Origin: Vampirovibrionales bacterium
GTDB lineage: Bacteria > Cyanobacteriota > Vampirovibrionia > Vampirovibrionales > Vampirovibrionaceae
Length of the DNA: 64,000 nucleotides
Assembly: GCA_016712355.1 (NCBI GenBank)
Contig: JADJRF010000005.1
Span: forward strand, 1,612,001-1,676,000
Direction of reading: 5' to 3'
Shown here: positions 9,696-17,707 of the stretch, one piece after another
Layout: the number at the start of each line of letters is the position of its first letter
How positions within the stretch are numbered: position 1 is the stretch's first letter
Made by a program: the position numbers and the translations under genes
Notes under the pieces: generated by a model
What the model saw: only the letters and a program-made list of their open reading frames with translations
Told to the model about the DNA's origin: nothing
Databases searched by the model: none

Positions 9696-10088
9696 TTAAA
9701 ACCTGAGCGGCGGATTCAGCTCGTTTTCGCCGCCCGTTATCGCCGCCAGCGTTGTACGGACGCCCGCCAGGAAAGAGGGCGCGTCGATCCACGCGTATCC
9801 GTCTGCGAACCCGCAGGCGGCCAATCGCTGCGCGCCGCGAGCCAGTAAGCGCCGCGCGCCCAGACGATTGTCGCGATGCGCATGGTGATACCCCACCGCA
9901 ATCTGAATCAAGCCCTGATAGAACGCGCGCCGCGCCGGGTCGCGTTCAGGACGCCAGAGGGCGTCTTCCAGAATTTCATGACACTCAAAAAAACGCCCGG
10001 CGTTAAACGCTTCAACCGCCGGGTAAAACGCTTCCGGCGGTTCGGGGCAAGTCAGGGCGCGCCCCAGTTCCAGACGTGGAGCGTTTAT
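9696..10088 (-). CDS. DUF309 domain protein with apparent ATA start
   Basis: About 130 residues matching the DUF309 pattern: FNAGRFFECHEILEDALW, then a GLIQIAVGYHH helix. The function of the family is unknown; it is a small helical protein. No ATG, GTG or TTG precedes the domain. The frame is closed by a TGA just upstream at about 10119. The only start giving a full-length domain and fitting the operon is ATA at 10086-10088, which overlaps the preceding TAA as ATAA, mirroring the ATGA overlap one gene earlier. CTG at 10071 is another possibility. Confidence 0.75.
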   Translation of the reverse strand: MNAPRLELGRALTCPEPPEAFYPAVEAFNAGRFFECHEILEDALWRPERDPARRAFYQGLIQIAVGYHHAHRDNRLGARRLLARGAQRLAACGFADGYAWIDAPSFLAGVRTTLAAITGGENELNPPLRF

Positions 10089-10447
10089 GAAGATGAAGGC
10101 GACCCGGAGGCGACGGCTTCAAGTCCCTGGCGCTTCATGGCGTCGAGAAAACGCAGCGCTGCGCGCCGTTGCGCGTCTTGTGGCGCAACACGAAGCAGTT
10201 CGACTGCTTTAGAGACAATGGGATCCTGATCATACCAGCGATTGCCTTGACGCGGCGGTTTTGACAGGGCGTAAAACTCCTCAAGCGCCTCGGCGCCCAC
10301 TTGCGCCTCGATTTTTTCAAGGAAGGCCTGAGCATGCGCGCGCACATCGTCCGGAAACGTCCGCAGCAAGTCCAGAACTTCAATCAGCAGGGGGTCGTGA
10401 TCGTACCAGCGCTTGCCTAACTGGGGCGCAGCATCGTCCTGGCTCAT
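10085..10447 (-). CDS. Small protein with two RWYD repeats
   Basis: Protein of 120 residues built from two tandem copies of a ~40-residue unit: RWYDHDPLLIEVLDLLRTFP, then RWYDQDPIVSKAVELLRVAP, each followed by an amphipathic helix. I do not recognise a named family. A third single copy occurs in the protein at 55222-55806. The ATG overlaps the murA stop (ATGA) and its own stop overlaps the DUF309 start, so the three genes form a coupled operon. Confidence 0.8.
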   Translation of the reverse strand: MSQDDAAPQLGKRWYDHDPLLIEVLDLLRTFPDDVRAHAQAFLEKIEAQVGAEALEEFYALSKPPRQGNRWYDQDPIVSKAVELLRVAPQDAQRRAALRFLDAMKRQGLEAVASGSPSSS

Positions 10448-11754
10448 ACGGCGCGATTCTCCATGGGTTGCGATGAGGCGGCGTCGTCTTCAACCGTCAC
10501 GCGGGCAATATCAGCGCCAAGCGCCTGAAGTTTGGCGTCCAGCGTCTCGTAACCGCGATCCAGATGTTCCAGACCCTCGATTTCGCTGACGCCGCGCGCA
10601 TGCAGGGCGGCGATCACCAGGGCGGCGCCCGCCCGTAAATCGCTGGCGCGTACCTGCGCCCCGCTCAGGAAAGGCGCGCCGGTGACAATGGCGACGTTGC
10701 CGTCCTGCTCAATCTGCGCGCCCATCCGCTTGAGGTTGCCCACCTGGCGGAAGCGGTTCTCGTAAATGGTCTCGCGAATCACGCCCACGCCGTCGGCGAT
10801 CGTCAGCAGGGCCATCATCGGGGCCTGCAAATCGGTGGGGAAGCCGGGATACGGCAGCGTTACGATATTTTGAGCCATCAGCCGCCGGGTGGCGAGAATG
10901 CGCACCGAGTTCGGGGTCGGGGTTTCAATCTCTGCCCCCATTTCCACGAGTTTATAGATCTCGGTCTGCATATGGGCCGGGTTGACGCGATGCAGCGTGA
11001 CATCCCCCTGTGCGCCGGCTGCGGCCATTAAATAAGTCATCGCCTCAATGCGATCGGGGACAACCGTATAGCTGCCGCCGCGCAACGACGCGCGCGACAC
11101 GCCCTGAATCACAATCCGGCTGGTCCCCGCGCCGCTGACGTCAGCGCCCAGCGTATTGAGGAAGTTGGCCAGATCAATGATCTCCGGCTCCTGGGCCGCA
11201 TTGGCGATCACGGTCGCCCCGTCGGCCAGAACGGCCGATACCATAATATTCTCCGTGGCGCCCACGCTGGGGATATCCAGCACAATCTCAGAGCCCCGCA
11301 GTTGAGACGCCTTCGCCTCGACATAGCCGTGAACAATCTCCACGTCAGCCCCGAGCGCTTGTAATCCCATCACGTGCAGGTCGATGCCGCGCTTGCCGAT
11401 GGAGCATCCGCCCGGCAGAGAGACGCGCGCCTCGCCAAAGCGTCCCAGCAACGGCCCCAATACGTTAAAACTGGCCCGCATGCGGCTGACCAGTTCGTAG
11501 GGAGCTTCGTTACAGGTAATCGAGTCGGCCTGAATCCACATTTCCGCCCCGGCTTGCGTGACGCGACAGCCGAGGTGGCGCAGTACGTCGGCCATCACAT
11601 TGACGTCGCTCAATTGCGGCACGTTGGTTAAATGCACGGGCTGAGGGGTGAGCAACGAGGCGGCCATCAGCTTTAAGACAGAATTCTTGGCCCCGGAGAC
11701 GGCGATCTCCCCGTGAAGGCGGCGTCCGCCTGTAACGATTAGCTTGTCAGGCAC
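10444..11754 (-). CDS. murA: UDP-N-acetylglucosamine 1-carboxyvinyltransferase
   Basis: First committed enzyme of peptidoglycan synthesis: transfers enolpyruvate from PEP to UDP-GlcNAc in the cytosol. It has 436 residues and the EPSP-synthase fold. The substrate Lys motif SGAKNSVLKLMAA lies near the N-terminus and the active-site loop is GGCSIGKR, keeping the fosfomycin-target Cys. The start is GTG with GGAGG 7 bases upstream. It leads an operon with the RWYD-repeat and DUF309 genes. Confidence 0.97.
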   Translation of the reverse strand: MPDKLIVTGGRRLHGEIAVSGAKNSVLKLMAASLLTPQPVHLTNVPQLSDVNVMADVLRHLGCRVTQAGAEMWIQADSITCNEAPYELVSRMRASFNVLGPLLGRFGEARVSLPGGCSIGKRGIDLHVMGLQALGADVEIVHGYVEAKASQLRGSEIVLDIPSVGATENIMVSAVLADGATVIANAAQEPEIIDLANFLNTLGADVSGAGTSRIVIQGVSRASLRGGSYTVVPDRIEAMTYLMAAAGAQGDVTLHRVNPAHMQTEIYKLVEMGAEIETPTPNSVRILATRRLMAQNIVTLPYPGFPTDLQAPMMALLTIADGVGVIRETIYENRFRQVGNLKRMGAQIEQDGNVAIVTGAPFLSGAQVRASDLRAGAALVIAALHARGVSEIEGLEHLDRGYETLDAKLQALGADIARVTVEDDAASSQPMENRAV

Positions 11755-12078
11755 GCGGAATCCTCCAAGGGTGAAACAGAGATGCGGGTCGTCTTCGTGA
11801 GGGTCATACTGATCTCGTATGAGAGGGCCTTGGGTGACGGACTTTCAAAAGAGGCGGCTGCGTAACCCCGCCCGCCGGGCGGATAACGCGCAGACCAAAG
11901 CGGCGGAACGAGAGCGCCGGGCCCACATGCTCCTTATCATAACATAGCCTGCGGCGTTCACTGGCGCCCGCTTCAGATAGAGGAGATTCTGCTTCTTTAT
12001 TATGGTCGCTGGGGGGCTCGACCTGTTGGGCGTCCTGGCGCTAGACTGGCAAGCGGTATCAACGCGAGATTCGCGCCC
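11755..12078. other. Intergenic region between murA and mpg
   Basis: A 324-base divergent spacer. It must hold promoters for murA (minus) and mpg (plus). A TATGAT-like box on the minus strand near 11935 is the clearest candidate. I see no RNA gene or repeat. Confidence 0.4.
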
Positions 12079-12705
12079 ATGACGTCACCGCCTTTCAATT
12101 TATCCGCTGATCAGCCGCTGCCGGTCGATTTCTTTGCGCGCGACACGCTGAGCGTCGCCCGCGAATTGCTGGGATGCCGCTTACGCGCCCGCTTGCCCGG
12201 CCATCCGGCTCCGCTCGACTGCCGGATTGTCGAGACCGAAGCCTACACCCAGGACGATCCCGCCTGCCATGCCTTTCGCAAGCAAACGGGCCGCGCGGCG
12301 ACGCTGTTTAAAGAGCCGGGGCTGGCTTACGTCTACCTCATTTACGGCATGTATTATTGCCTGAATGTCGTCACAGAGCCTGCGGGCCGGGCGGGCGCCG
12401 TGCTGTTTCGCGCGCTTCAGCCGCTGAATGACGACGCTGGCGCGCTGCGCACTCACGGTCCGGGCCGTCTCACGCGGGCGCTCGGCATTACCCGCGAGCG
12501 GCATAACGAAATCGATCTAACGCATCCCGACAGCGAGCTGACTCTGTGGGCGGCTGATGCGCCCCTGCCGACCGGGCAACCGATCGTCGCCACCGGGCGC
12601 ATCGGTATTTCTCAGGGCGTGGATCTCCCGTGGCGCTTCTATCTGGCCGGAAATCCCTGGGTCTCGGTTCCGGCTGAAAAAACCCCTAAAAAATGGCGGA
12701 AGTGA
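12079..12705 (+). CDS. mpg: 3-methyladenine DNA glycosylase (AAG/MPG family)
   Basis: Base-excision repair glycosylase that flips out and removes alkylated purines. It has 208 residues. The catalytic Glu motif IVETEAY, the nucleotide-flipping Tyr stretch YVYLIYGMYYCLNVV and the HGPGRLTRALGI motif are all visible. The last codons and stop lie inside the 3' end of the antisense tRNA-Ser gene, a 12-base overlap. Confidence 0.95.
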   Translation: MTSPPFNLSADQPLPVDFFARDTLSVARELLGCRLRARLPGHPAPLDCRIVETEAYTQDDPACHAFRKQTGRAATLFKEPGLAYVYLIYGMYYCLNVVTEPAGRAGAVLFRALQPLNDDAGALRTHGPGRLTRALGITRERHNEIDLTHPDSELTLWAADAPLPTGQPIVATGRIGISQGVDLPWRFYLAGNPWVSVPAEKTPKKWRK

Positions 12706-12778
12706 CAGGAGTCGAACCTGCAACCCCGTGAGGGGCGACCGCTTTCGAGGCGGCTTCCTAACCATTCGGATCACTTCC
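12694..12778 (-). tRNA. tRNA-Ser (anticodon CGA), CCA encoded
   Basis: Class II tRNA on the minus strand. The acceptor GGAAGTG pairs with CACTTCC, followed by G and an encoded CCA. The anticodon loop CTCGAAA sits between GCCGC and GCGGT, the long variable arm has CCCCT/GGGG pairing, and the T-loop is TTCGACT. The 3' end overlaps the mpg stop codon. Confidence 0.95.
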
Positions 12779-12802
12779 AGAGGCTATTCAATTGTGAGGG
12801 TC

Positions 12803-12808
12803 ATTATA
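12803..12808 (-). promoter_or_regulatory. -10 box for tRNA-Ser(CGA)
   Basis: TATAAT on the minus strand 25 bases upstream of the mature tRNA 5' end. The -35 candidate TTCCAG at 16-base spacing is weak. Confidence 0.5.
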
Positions 12809-12871
12809 CCCAAAACCCGCCGGGCTGGAAGCCCCTCGAAAACCTTGCGGGCAAAGACCGTCCGGGTACGG

Positions 12872-12901
12872 TTGACACTGCAAATCCCTCGCGCGTACAA
12901 T
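12872..12901 (+). promoter_or_regulatory. Sigma-70 promoter for tRNA-Leu
   Basis: A perfect TTGACA (12872-12877), an 18-base spacer, and TACAAT (12896-12901). The predicted start is about 50 bases before the tRNA. Confidence 0.75.
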
Positions 12902-12957
12902 CAGGCAGACCGGGCCGCAGTACCGCGCGCTTGCTGAAAGGCGGCGAACGGGCTTGC

Positions 12958-13042
<85 letters not shown>

Positions 13043-13134
13043 TCTCCTCTTCCAGAGCGGCCCGGTATCGGGTAGAGAGAGGCCGCCAGAACAGGCCATA
13101 GCCAGAATAAGCCACAGAAGGACGCTGGTTATCT

Positions 13135-14700
13135 ATGCATCAGGTGTCAGATCGCTTCGGGACTCGCCTCGGCGGTTTGTGTCGTTCGCTGATTGGGTTT
13201 CCCGGACTGTCTGGCGTGTTTTTCATGCTGGCTTTTTTGTTTGCGCTCTGGGCGCCTGCGCTGACGCGCCTGAATATTAATATTCTGAATGATAGTGACA
13301 CCTGCTGGCTGATCAAAACAGGCGAGTGGATTCTTTCCCATGGGGCGCTGCCCGCGACCAACCCGTTTTCTGCCGGAATCGCTTCTCTGGCGGCTGTTCC
13401 CATCGTCTGCTATCAGTGGCTGTTTGAAGTTGCGCTGGCGCTTGCTTTTCGCGCCGCCGGGCTGCATGGCGTGGTGCTGTTGATCGCAGCGATTTTCGGC
13501 CTGACGTTTGTGATCCTGGTGCGCTGGCTGTACCGAAAAGGATTTGCGAGCGTTCCTGATATCGTCCTCAGTGGCGCGTTCGCCCTGGCCGGACTTGCGC
13601 CTTTTGCCATCGCGCGCCCGATGTCATGGAGCCTGATATTGACTGCGTTGCTGATGGCGCTTTTCTCTCGTGATCACGGTGGATCCAGGGCTCCGTGGCG
13701 TCGGCGCTGGATTTTCCTGCCGCTACTGTTTCTGGTGTGGGCCAATACTCATTTAGGCTTTTTGCCGGGCCTGGCCATTCTGGCTGTCTACTGCGCCGCA
13801 CAAGCGATCGCCGTGCGCCAATGGCAGCCGATGGCGCTGTGGGCGCTGTGCGCGCTGGCCACGCTGGTGAATCCGTATGGCGCGACGCTGTACAGTTATT
13901 TTGCGCAACTGGCCGACAGCCCCTACATGAATCAAAGTATTATGGAGCTGAAGTCGCCGGCGTTTCACTTAGAGCCGTCCCGTCTGGCGCTGTATGTGAC
14001 GCCGGTGATTGCCGCCGTTTTTCGAGGGGGCGACCCGCGTCTTCGCGCTGCCGACCGCGTGCTGCTGGCGCTCACGTTTCCGCTGGCGCTGTTATCGTTG
14101 CGCCATTATTATCTGTTCGCCCTCGCTGGCTTGCCGTTTGTCGCAAGCGCCGTTTCCGGCGTGGCAGGGGCGATACGACAGGCGTGGGCGCGGCGAACGC
14201 CTGCGGGCGCCAATGGTCCTGCGCTTTTCTCAGGATTTTCTCTGGAAAACGATAAGCCGGCGTTGTTCATCGCGTTGATACTGGCGATGGGGCTGATACT
14301 CGCAAATGTTCGCGCTTTTCCCGCTTCGTTCCCATTTAGCGCTGCTTTCGCGGGCGCTTTCGCCTATTTGCGCGATCATCCCCCGCCCGGGCTCGTGATT
14401 TCGCGGCCTCATGTGGGCAGCTATCTGCTGTGGTCGAATTTAAAAACCCGCGGTATTCTGGATTCCCGCATGGATATGTATGGCGACCGCTGGTCAGCAG
14501 CCTCTCAAAATGCGTTCTGGTTTCTGCCGGGGTGGGAATCGTATGCGCGGCGTCATGGCGTTGTGGCGTGGGTGTTTACGCGAGAGGACTTAAGCGGCGC
14601 TCAGTGCGAATTCCCGGCAAAACCCTTGCGCGTGGCGTACCACGACAAAAGCATGTGCGTCGTCCTCTTGCAGCCGCGCGCCAAAGATCAAAGCCCGTAA
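13135..14700 (+). CDS. Polytopic membrane protein, GT-C glycosyltransferase-like
   Basis: Protein of 521 residues with about 10-12 hydrophobic helices. Near the N-terminus, after the first helix, is NDSDTCWLIKTGEWI followed by LPATNPFS, the arrangement seen in uncharacterised GT-C-like membrane proteins where an acidic pair sits in the first extracytoplasmic loop. The middle part has WANTHLGFLPGL and LVNPYGATLY, also typical of that group, and the end forms a soluble tail. It may transfer a lipid-linked sugar, but donor and acceptor are unknown. It overlaps the end of the convergent dehydratase gene by 13 bases. Confidence 0.75.
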   Translation: MHQVSDRFGTRLGGLCRSLIGFPGLSGVFFMLAFLFALWAPALTRLNINILNDSDTCWLIKTGEWILSHGALPATNPFSAGIASLAAVPIVCYQWLFEVALALAFRAAGLHGVVLLIAAIFGLTFVILVRWLYRKGFASVPDIVLSGAFALAGLAPFAIARPMSWSLILTALLMALFSRDHGGSRAPWRRRWIFLPLLFLVWANTHLGFLPGLAILAVYCAAQAIAVRQWQPMALWALCALATLVNPYGATLYSYFAQLADSPYMNQSIMELKSPAFHLEPSRLALYVTPVIAAVFRGGDPRLRAADRVLLALTFPLALLSLRHYYLFALAGLPFVASAVSGVAGAIRQAWARRTPAGANGPALFSGFSLENDKPALFIALILAMGLILANVRAFPASFPFSAAFAGAFAYLRDHPPPGLVISRPHVGSYLLWSNLKTRGILDSRMDMYGDRWSAASQNAFWFLPGWESYARRHGVVAWVFTREDLSGAQCEFPAKPLRVAYHDKSMCVVLLQPRAKDQSP

Positions 14701-15830
14701 GCGCCTTCATCGACGTTGGCGCCGCTGAGGATGCTCACCACCCGATGCCCCTCGGCCAGCAGGCGGGCGACCACGGCGGGAGACGCCGCCGCGCCGGAAG
14801 CCCCTTCGACCAGCCGTCCCAGCTCGGCGCGGACGCAGGCCAGACCGCTTTGAATGGCATCGTCGGGAATCTCGCGCAGATTCACGCCCAGACGCATCAG
14901 CAGGCGCTGATTGGTCGGACTCATCTGCAATACGCGAATGGCGTCGCCGTAGGGCGAATTCATATCCGCCAGCCGCAGCCCGTTCAGATGCAGCGTTTGA
15001 TTGCGCAGGCGCGCGTCTTCGGCAAAGCCAAAGCGCAGGGCGGTGGAAATCCCCAGTAGCAGCCCGCCGCCGCCCACTGGCGAGACCAGCGATACCGGCC
15101 GCCGTTCTTCCCAGGAGTCGGTTTGCTGCGACAGATGCGCGCGCAATTGATCAATCAACTCGAGTCCAATGGTGCCTTGCCCGGAAATCACGTCGTAGTC
15201 GCCAAAGGGATCGACGTAATGATCCCCGCGTTGGGCCCGAAGACGCGCCACGGTGCGGGCGTCCTCGAACGATTGTCCCTGCATGACCAGTTCTGCGCGC
15301 AAGGCGCTGCGATCGCGCAGTTGTTCAATCGTGTGCAGCAGCTTTTCGCGCTTCATCGAAGCGATGTTTTCTGGAACGACAATTGTCGCGGTCAGGGGGG
15401 TCGGCGACTTTTCCTGAATCAGTTCGGCGGCCTTCAGCACGCCGAGCGCATGATTGCCGGTGGAGACTGTTACAAAGGCGCGGCGCCCTTTATCATAGGC
15501 GCGCAGCATCGCGACCATGGCGCCGCGGACTTTATAGGCGCGCGTGACGGTCTGCGTCTCGCATTTGAACCAGTGCGCCGCGCCGCTGGCCGCCTGAACC
15601 AGCGGCGTAATGGCGAAATCCGAGCGCTCCGACGATTCGGGCAGTCGCAGCGCCTTGACGTACGGGCGCAGGCGCGAGCGTGCGTCGCGAATGGCGTCAA
15701 ACAGATGCTCAAGCGTCCATTGGTCCGGCACTTTGCTTTGATTAACGGCCATGACAGACTCCAGACTCTGCGGCGCAAGGCGTAGAGGCGGCGACGCGGG
15801 AAAACGAGAGAACGAATGATGGACCAGCAT
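14688..15830 (-). CDS. PLP-dependent threonine/serine dehydratase-like enzyme
   Basis: Fold-type II PLP enzyme. The PLP Lys motif is YKVRGA, followed by STGNHALGV (substrate loop) and SPVGGGGLLLGI (phosphate cup). It ends with VVSILSGANVD, as in threonine dehydratases. There is no C-terminal ACT domain, so it resembles the catabolic or short form rather than feedback-controlled IlvA; the substrate is not proven. Two starts are plausible: 15830 (AGGAG, 10 bases) and 15752 (GGAG, 6 bases, nearer the family start). An intrinsic terminator lies 30 bases before the first start, inside a structured leader. Confidence 0.85.
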   Translation of the reverse strand: MLVHHSFSRFPASPPLRLAPQSLESVMAVNQSKVPDQWTLEHLFDAIRDARSRLRPYVKALRLPESSERSDFAITPLVQAASGAAHWFKCETQTVTRAYKVRGAMVAMLRAYDKGRRAFVTVSTGNHALGVLKAAELIQEKSPTPLTATIVVPENIASMKREKLLHTIEQLRDRSALRAELVMQGQSFEDARTVARLRAQRGDHYVDPFGDYDVISGQGTIGLELIDQLRAHLSQQTDSWEERRPVSLVSPVGGGGLLLGISTALRFGFAEDARLRNQTLHLNGLRLADMNSPYGDAIRVLQMSPTNQRLLMRLGVNLREIPDDAIQSGLACVRAELGRLVEGASGAAASPAVVARLLAEGHRVVSILSGANVDEGAYGL

Positions 15831-15859
15831 AAGACGCGGACTCCTGGGCTCTTATGAGC

Positions 15860-15893
15860 AAAAACCGCCGGAGCGAGAGGCCCGGCGGTTTTT
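15860..15893 (-). terminator. Intrinsic terminator in the leader of the dehydratase-like gene
   Basis: Minus strand: AAAAACCGCCGG, a 10-base loop, then CCGGCGGTTTTT. The stem is 7 GC pairs extended by A-T pairs and ends in a T tract. It lies between a strong promoter and the downstream gene, so it could work as an attenuator. The symmetric A and T runs make it bidirectional in principle. Confidence 0.85.
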
Positions 15894-16051
15894 GAGGAAA
15901 GCGTTTAAAAGATGCTCGCATTCAAACCCCACCGGATAATAACGCATAGCCGGTAATTCGAATGGCGATTTCGGGAGACTGAAGAGGCATCCAGACAATC
16001 CCTTTCTGGAAACGGCGGCGGTTGAATGGGCGCGCGAGACACATTAATTCT
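15894..16051 (-). ncRNA. Structured leader RNA, candidate riboswitch or attenuator
   Basis: The transcript predicted from the promoter at 16058-16086 folds into a closing stem P1 (CATTCAA at 16028-16022 with TTGAATG at 15925-15919, plus CTCG/CGAG outside) and two inner hairpins: P2 (TCCAG/CTGGA, 15990-16010) and P3 (ACCGG/CCGGT, 15931-15954). AACCGCCG at 16023-16016 overlaps P1 and can also pair with the terminator 3' arm, a classic mutually exclusive switch. It matches no riboswitch class I can name. The same stretch also encodes a 40-codon open frame (16044 to 15922), so a leader peptide or small protein is an alternative. Confidence 0.6.
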
Positions 16052-16057
16052 ACCCGC

Positions 16058-16086
16058 ATTATAGCCAGACCGTTGGTAAAATCCAA
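16058..16086 (-). promoter_or_regulatory. Strong sigma-70 promoter of the leader RNA
   Basis: Minus strand: TTGGAT (16086-16081), exactly 17 bases, then TATAAT (16063-16058). Transcription should start near 16051, downstream of guaB and towards the dehydratase-like gene. Confidence 0.8.
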
Positions 16087-16120
16087 GGGGGTGCGGCTTC
16101 AGGCTCAGCGCTCGCTGCGC

Positions 16121-17632
16121 TTACATCATGCTTTTTTCGTAGCTGTACAGGCTGTGGACGCCGCCTTCCGCCTGAGCGGCGGGCGATCGGCGCTCAAAGG
16201 CCAGACGGTTGGCGTACAAGGCTTCATGCAGCGCCGCGACGTTGCGCGCGCCCAAATCCTGAAACCCATGGCGAATGCCGTGAATCAGGTACGGCGCAAA
16301 GCGATGAATCGATCCCTTGTCCACCACCGAGCCCGAGACGCCCTGGGCCACGCGAATGCGGTCCTTCTCGCTGAAATAACGCGAGGCGCTGCCCTTGTTC
16401 ATGGCCTCGACCGAGCCCATGCCCCGGTATTTTTTCAGTCGCACGCCGTCTTTGTAAAAATAATCGCCCGGCGCTTCTTCTGTACCGGCGAGCATCGAGC
16501 CCATCATGACCGTCGAAGCGCCCAGGGCCAAGGCTTTGGTGATATGACCAATCGTCGAAACGCCGCCGTCGGCCAATACCGGCACGCCCCGACGCGCCGC
16601 ATACGCCGCCACGCGATAGACGGCGGTCGCTTGCGGACGGCCAACCGCCATCACTTCCTGAGTGGTACAGATAGACCCCACGCCCATGCCGATGCGCAGG
16701 CCGTCAACGCCTGCGTCAATCAGATGAGCGGCTTGCGCCGTCGTCACAATATTGCCGCCAATCACCTGAAGCTGGGGATGAGCGGCCTTCAAGTGGCGAA
16801 TCATCTCAATCTGGAAGGTCGAATCGCCTTGCGACGAATCGATAATCACCACGTCGACCCCGACCTCGACCAGCGCAGCGACGCGATCGCGGTCTTCTTC
16901 GCGCGTGCCCACGGCGGCGCCGCAAAGCAACTGCTTGTTATCGTCCTTCGAGGCCAGCGGATAATCGCGGTTTTTGAGCAAGTCGGTTCTTGAAATCAGC
17001 GCCACCAGCTCAAAATTCTGGTTGACGATTGGCAATTTACCTTTCTTGCTCTGGCGCAGAATATGATTGGCTTCTTCCAGCGTACACGGTTCGCGCCCGA
17101 CCACCAGCTCGGTGGTCATCACCTCGGAGAGGGGTAGCGAGCGGTCCTGAATGAAATCAATGTCGCGATTGGTGACAATGCCGACCAGTTTGGAGCCCAT
17201 GCGCCCCTGCTCTGTAATCGGAAAGCCCGAAAACCCGTGCGTTTTCTTGATTTCGTCAATATCCGCGATCCGATGGGCGGGGCTGAGGGTGAGCGGATTG
17301 GTGATGAAGCCGTTTTTATAACGCTTGACCCGCTTGGCAAGCGAGCGCTGCTCCTCAATCGTGTTGTTGTAATGAATAATGCCGATGCCGCCCTGAAGCG
17401 CCATGGCAATGGCCATCTCGGCCTCGGTGACCGTATCCATCGGCGAGCTGACCAACGGCGCTTTCAGCCGAATCTCGCGCGTCAGGCGCGTATCGAGCCC
17501 CACGTCATCCGCAGAAAAATCAATATGACCGGGCAGCAGAATAAAATCATCGTAAGTGAGCCCGGCGCCGGAGCCCTCAAAAAGCTCGCAAGCGCTCAGG
17601 CCGTCAAGGGGCGGATTGAGAACATCGGTCAT
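16121..17632 (-). CDS. guaB: Inosine-5'-monophosphate dehydrogenase
   Basis: Rate-limiting enzyme of GMP synthesis (IMP + NAD+ to XMP). It has 503 residues: a TIM barrel interrupted by a CBS pair (about 115-235). The catalytic loop GSICTTQEVMAVGRPQ keeps the nucleophilic Cys, and the flap YRGMGSVEAM is present. The ATG has GGGAG upstream. Three AGCTCAAAAA repeats lie just upstream, between it and the DUF3326 gene. Confidence 0.97.
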   Translation of the reverse strand: MTDVLNPPLDGLSACELFEGSGAGLTYDDFILLPGHIDFSADDVGLDTRLTREIRLKAPLVSSPMDTVTEAEMAIAMALQGGIGIIHYNNTIEEQRSLAKRVKRYKNGFITNPLTLSPAHRIADIDEIKKTHGFSGFPITEQGRMGSKLVGIVTNRDIDFIQDRSLPLSEVMTTELVVGREPCTLEEANHILRQSKKGKLPIVNQNFELVALISRTDLLKNRDYPLASKDDNKQLLCGAAVGTREEDRDRVAALVEVGVDVVIIDSSQGDSTFQIEMIRHLKAAHPQLQVIGGNIVTTAQAAHLIDAGVDGLRIGMGVGSICTTQEVMAVGRPQATAVYRVAAYAARRGVPVLADGGVSTIGHITKALALGASTVMMGSMLAGTEEAPGDYFYKDGVRLKKYRGMGSVEAMNKGSASRYFSEKDRIRVAQGVSGSVVDKGSIHRFAPYLIHGIRHGFQDLGARNVAALHEALYANRLAFERRSPAAQAEGGVHSLYSYEKSMM

Positions 17633-17675
17633 GGCGGGGCTCCCTGCGATGGCATGCGCAATAAGGCTTTACTAT

Positions 17676-17707
17676 AGCTCAAAAAAGAGCTCAAAAAAGC
17701 TCAAAAA
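17676..17707. repeat. Three tandem AGCTCAAAAA units
   Basis: AGCTCAAAAA(A) occurs at 17676, 17688 and 17698. Read on the minus strand, the units give GAGC-T6-GAGCTC-T6, a weak hairpin plus T tract that could end the DUF3326 transcript, followed by a TATAGT box that could start guaB. Confidence 0.6.

Noticed and set aside
15922..16044. A 40-residue protein gene in the leader RNA
   Set aside because: Only 6-7 bases of 5' untranslated sequence and no ribosome site; the stretch is better explained by RNA stems. Kept only as an alternative.
16022..16993. A 323-codon plus-strand frame antisense to guaB
   Set aside because: guaB on the other strand is complete with all motifs; this frame covers the guaB 3' half and part of the leader RNA.
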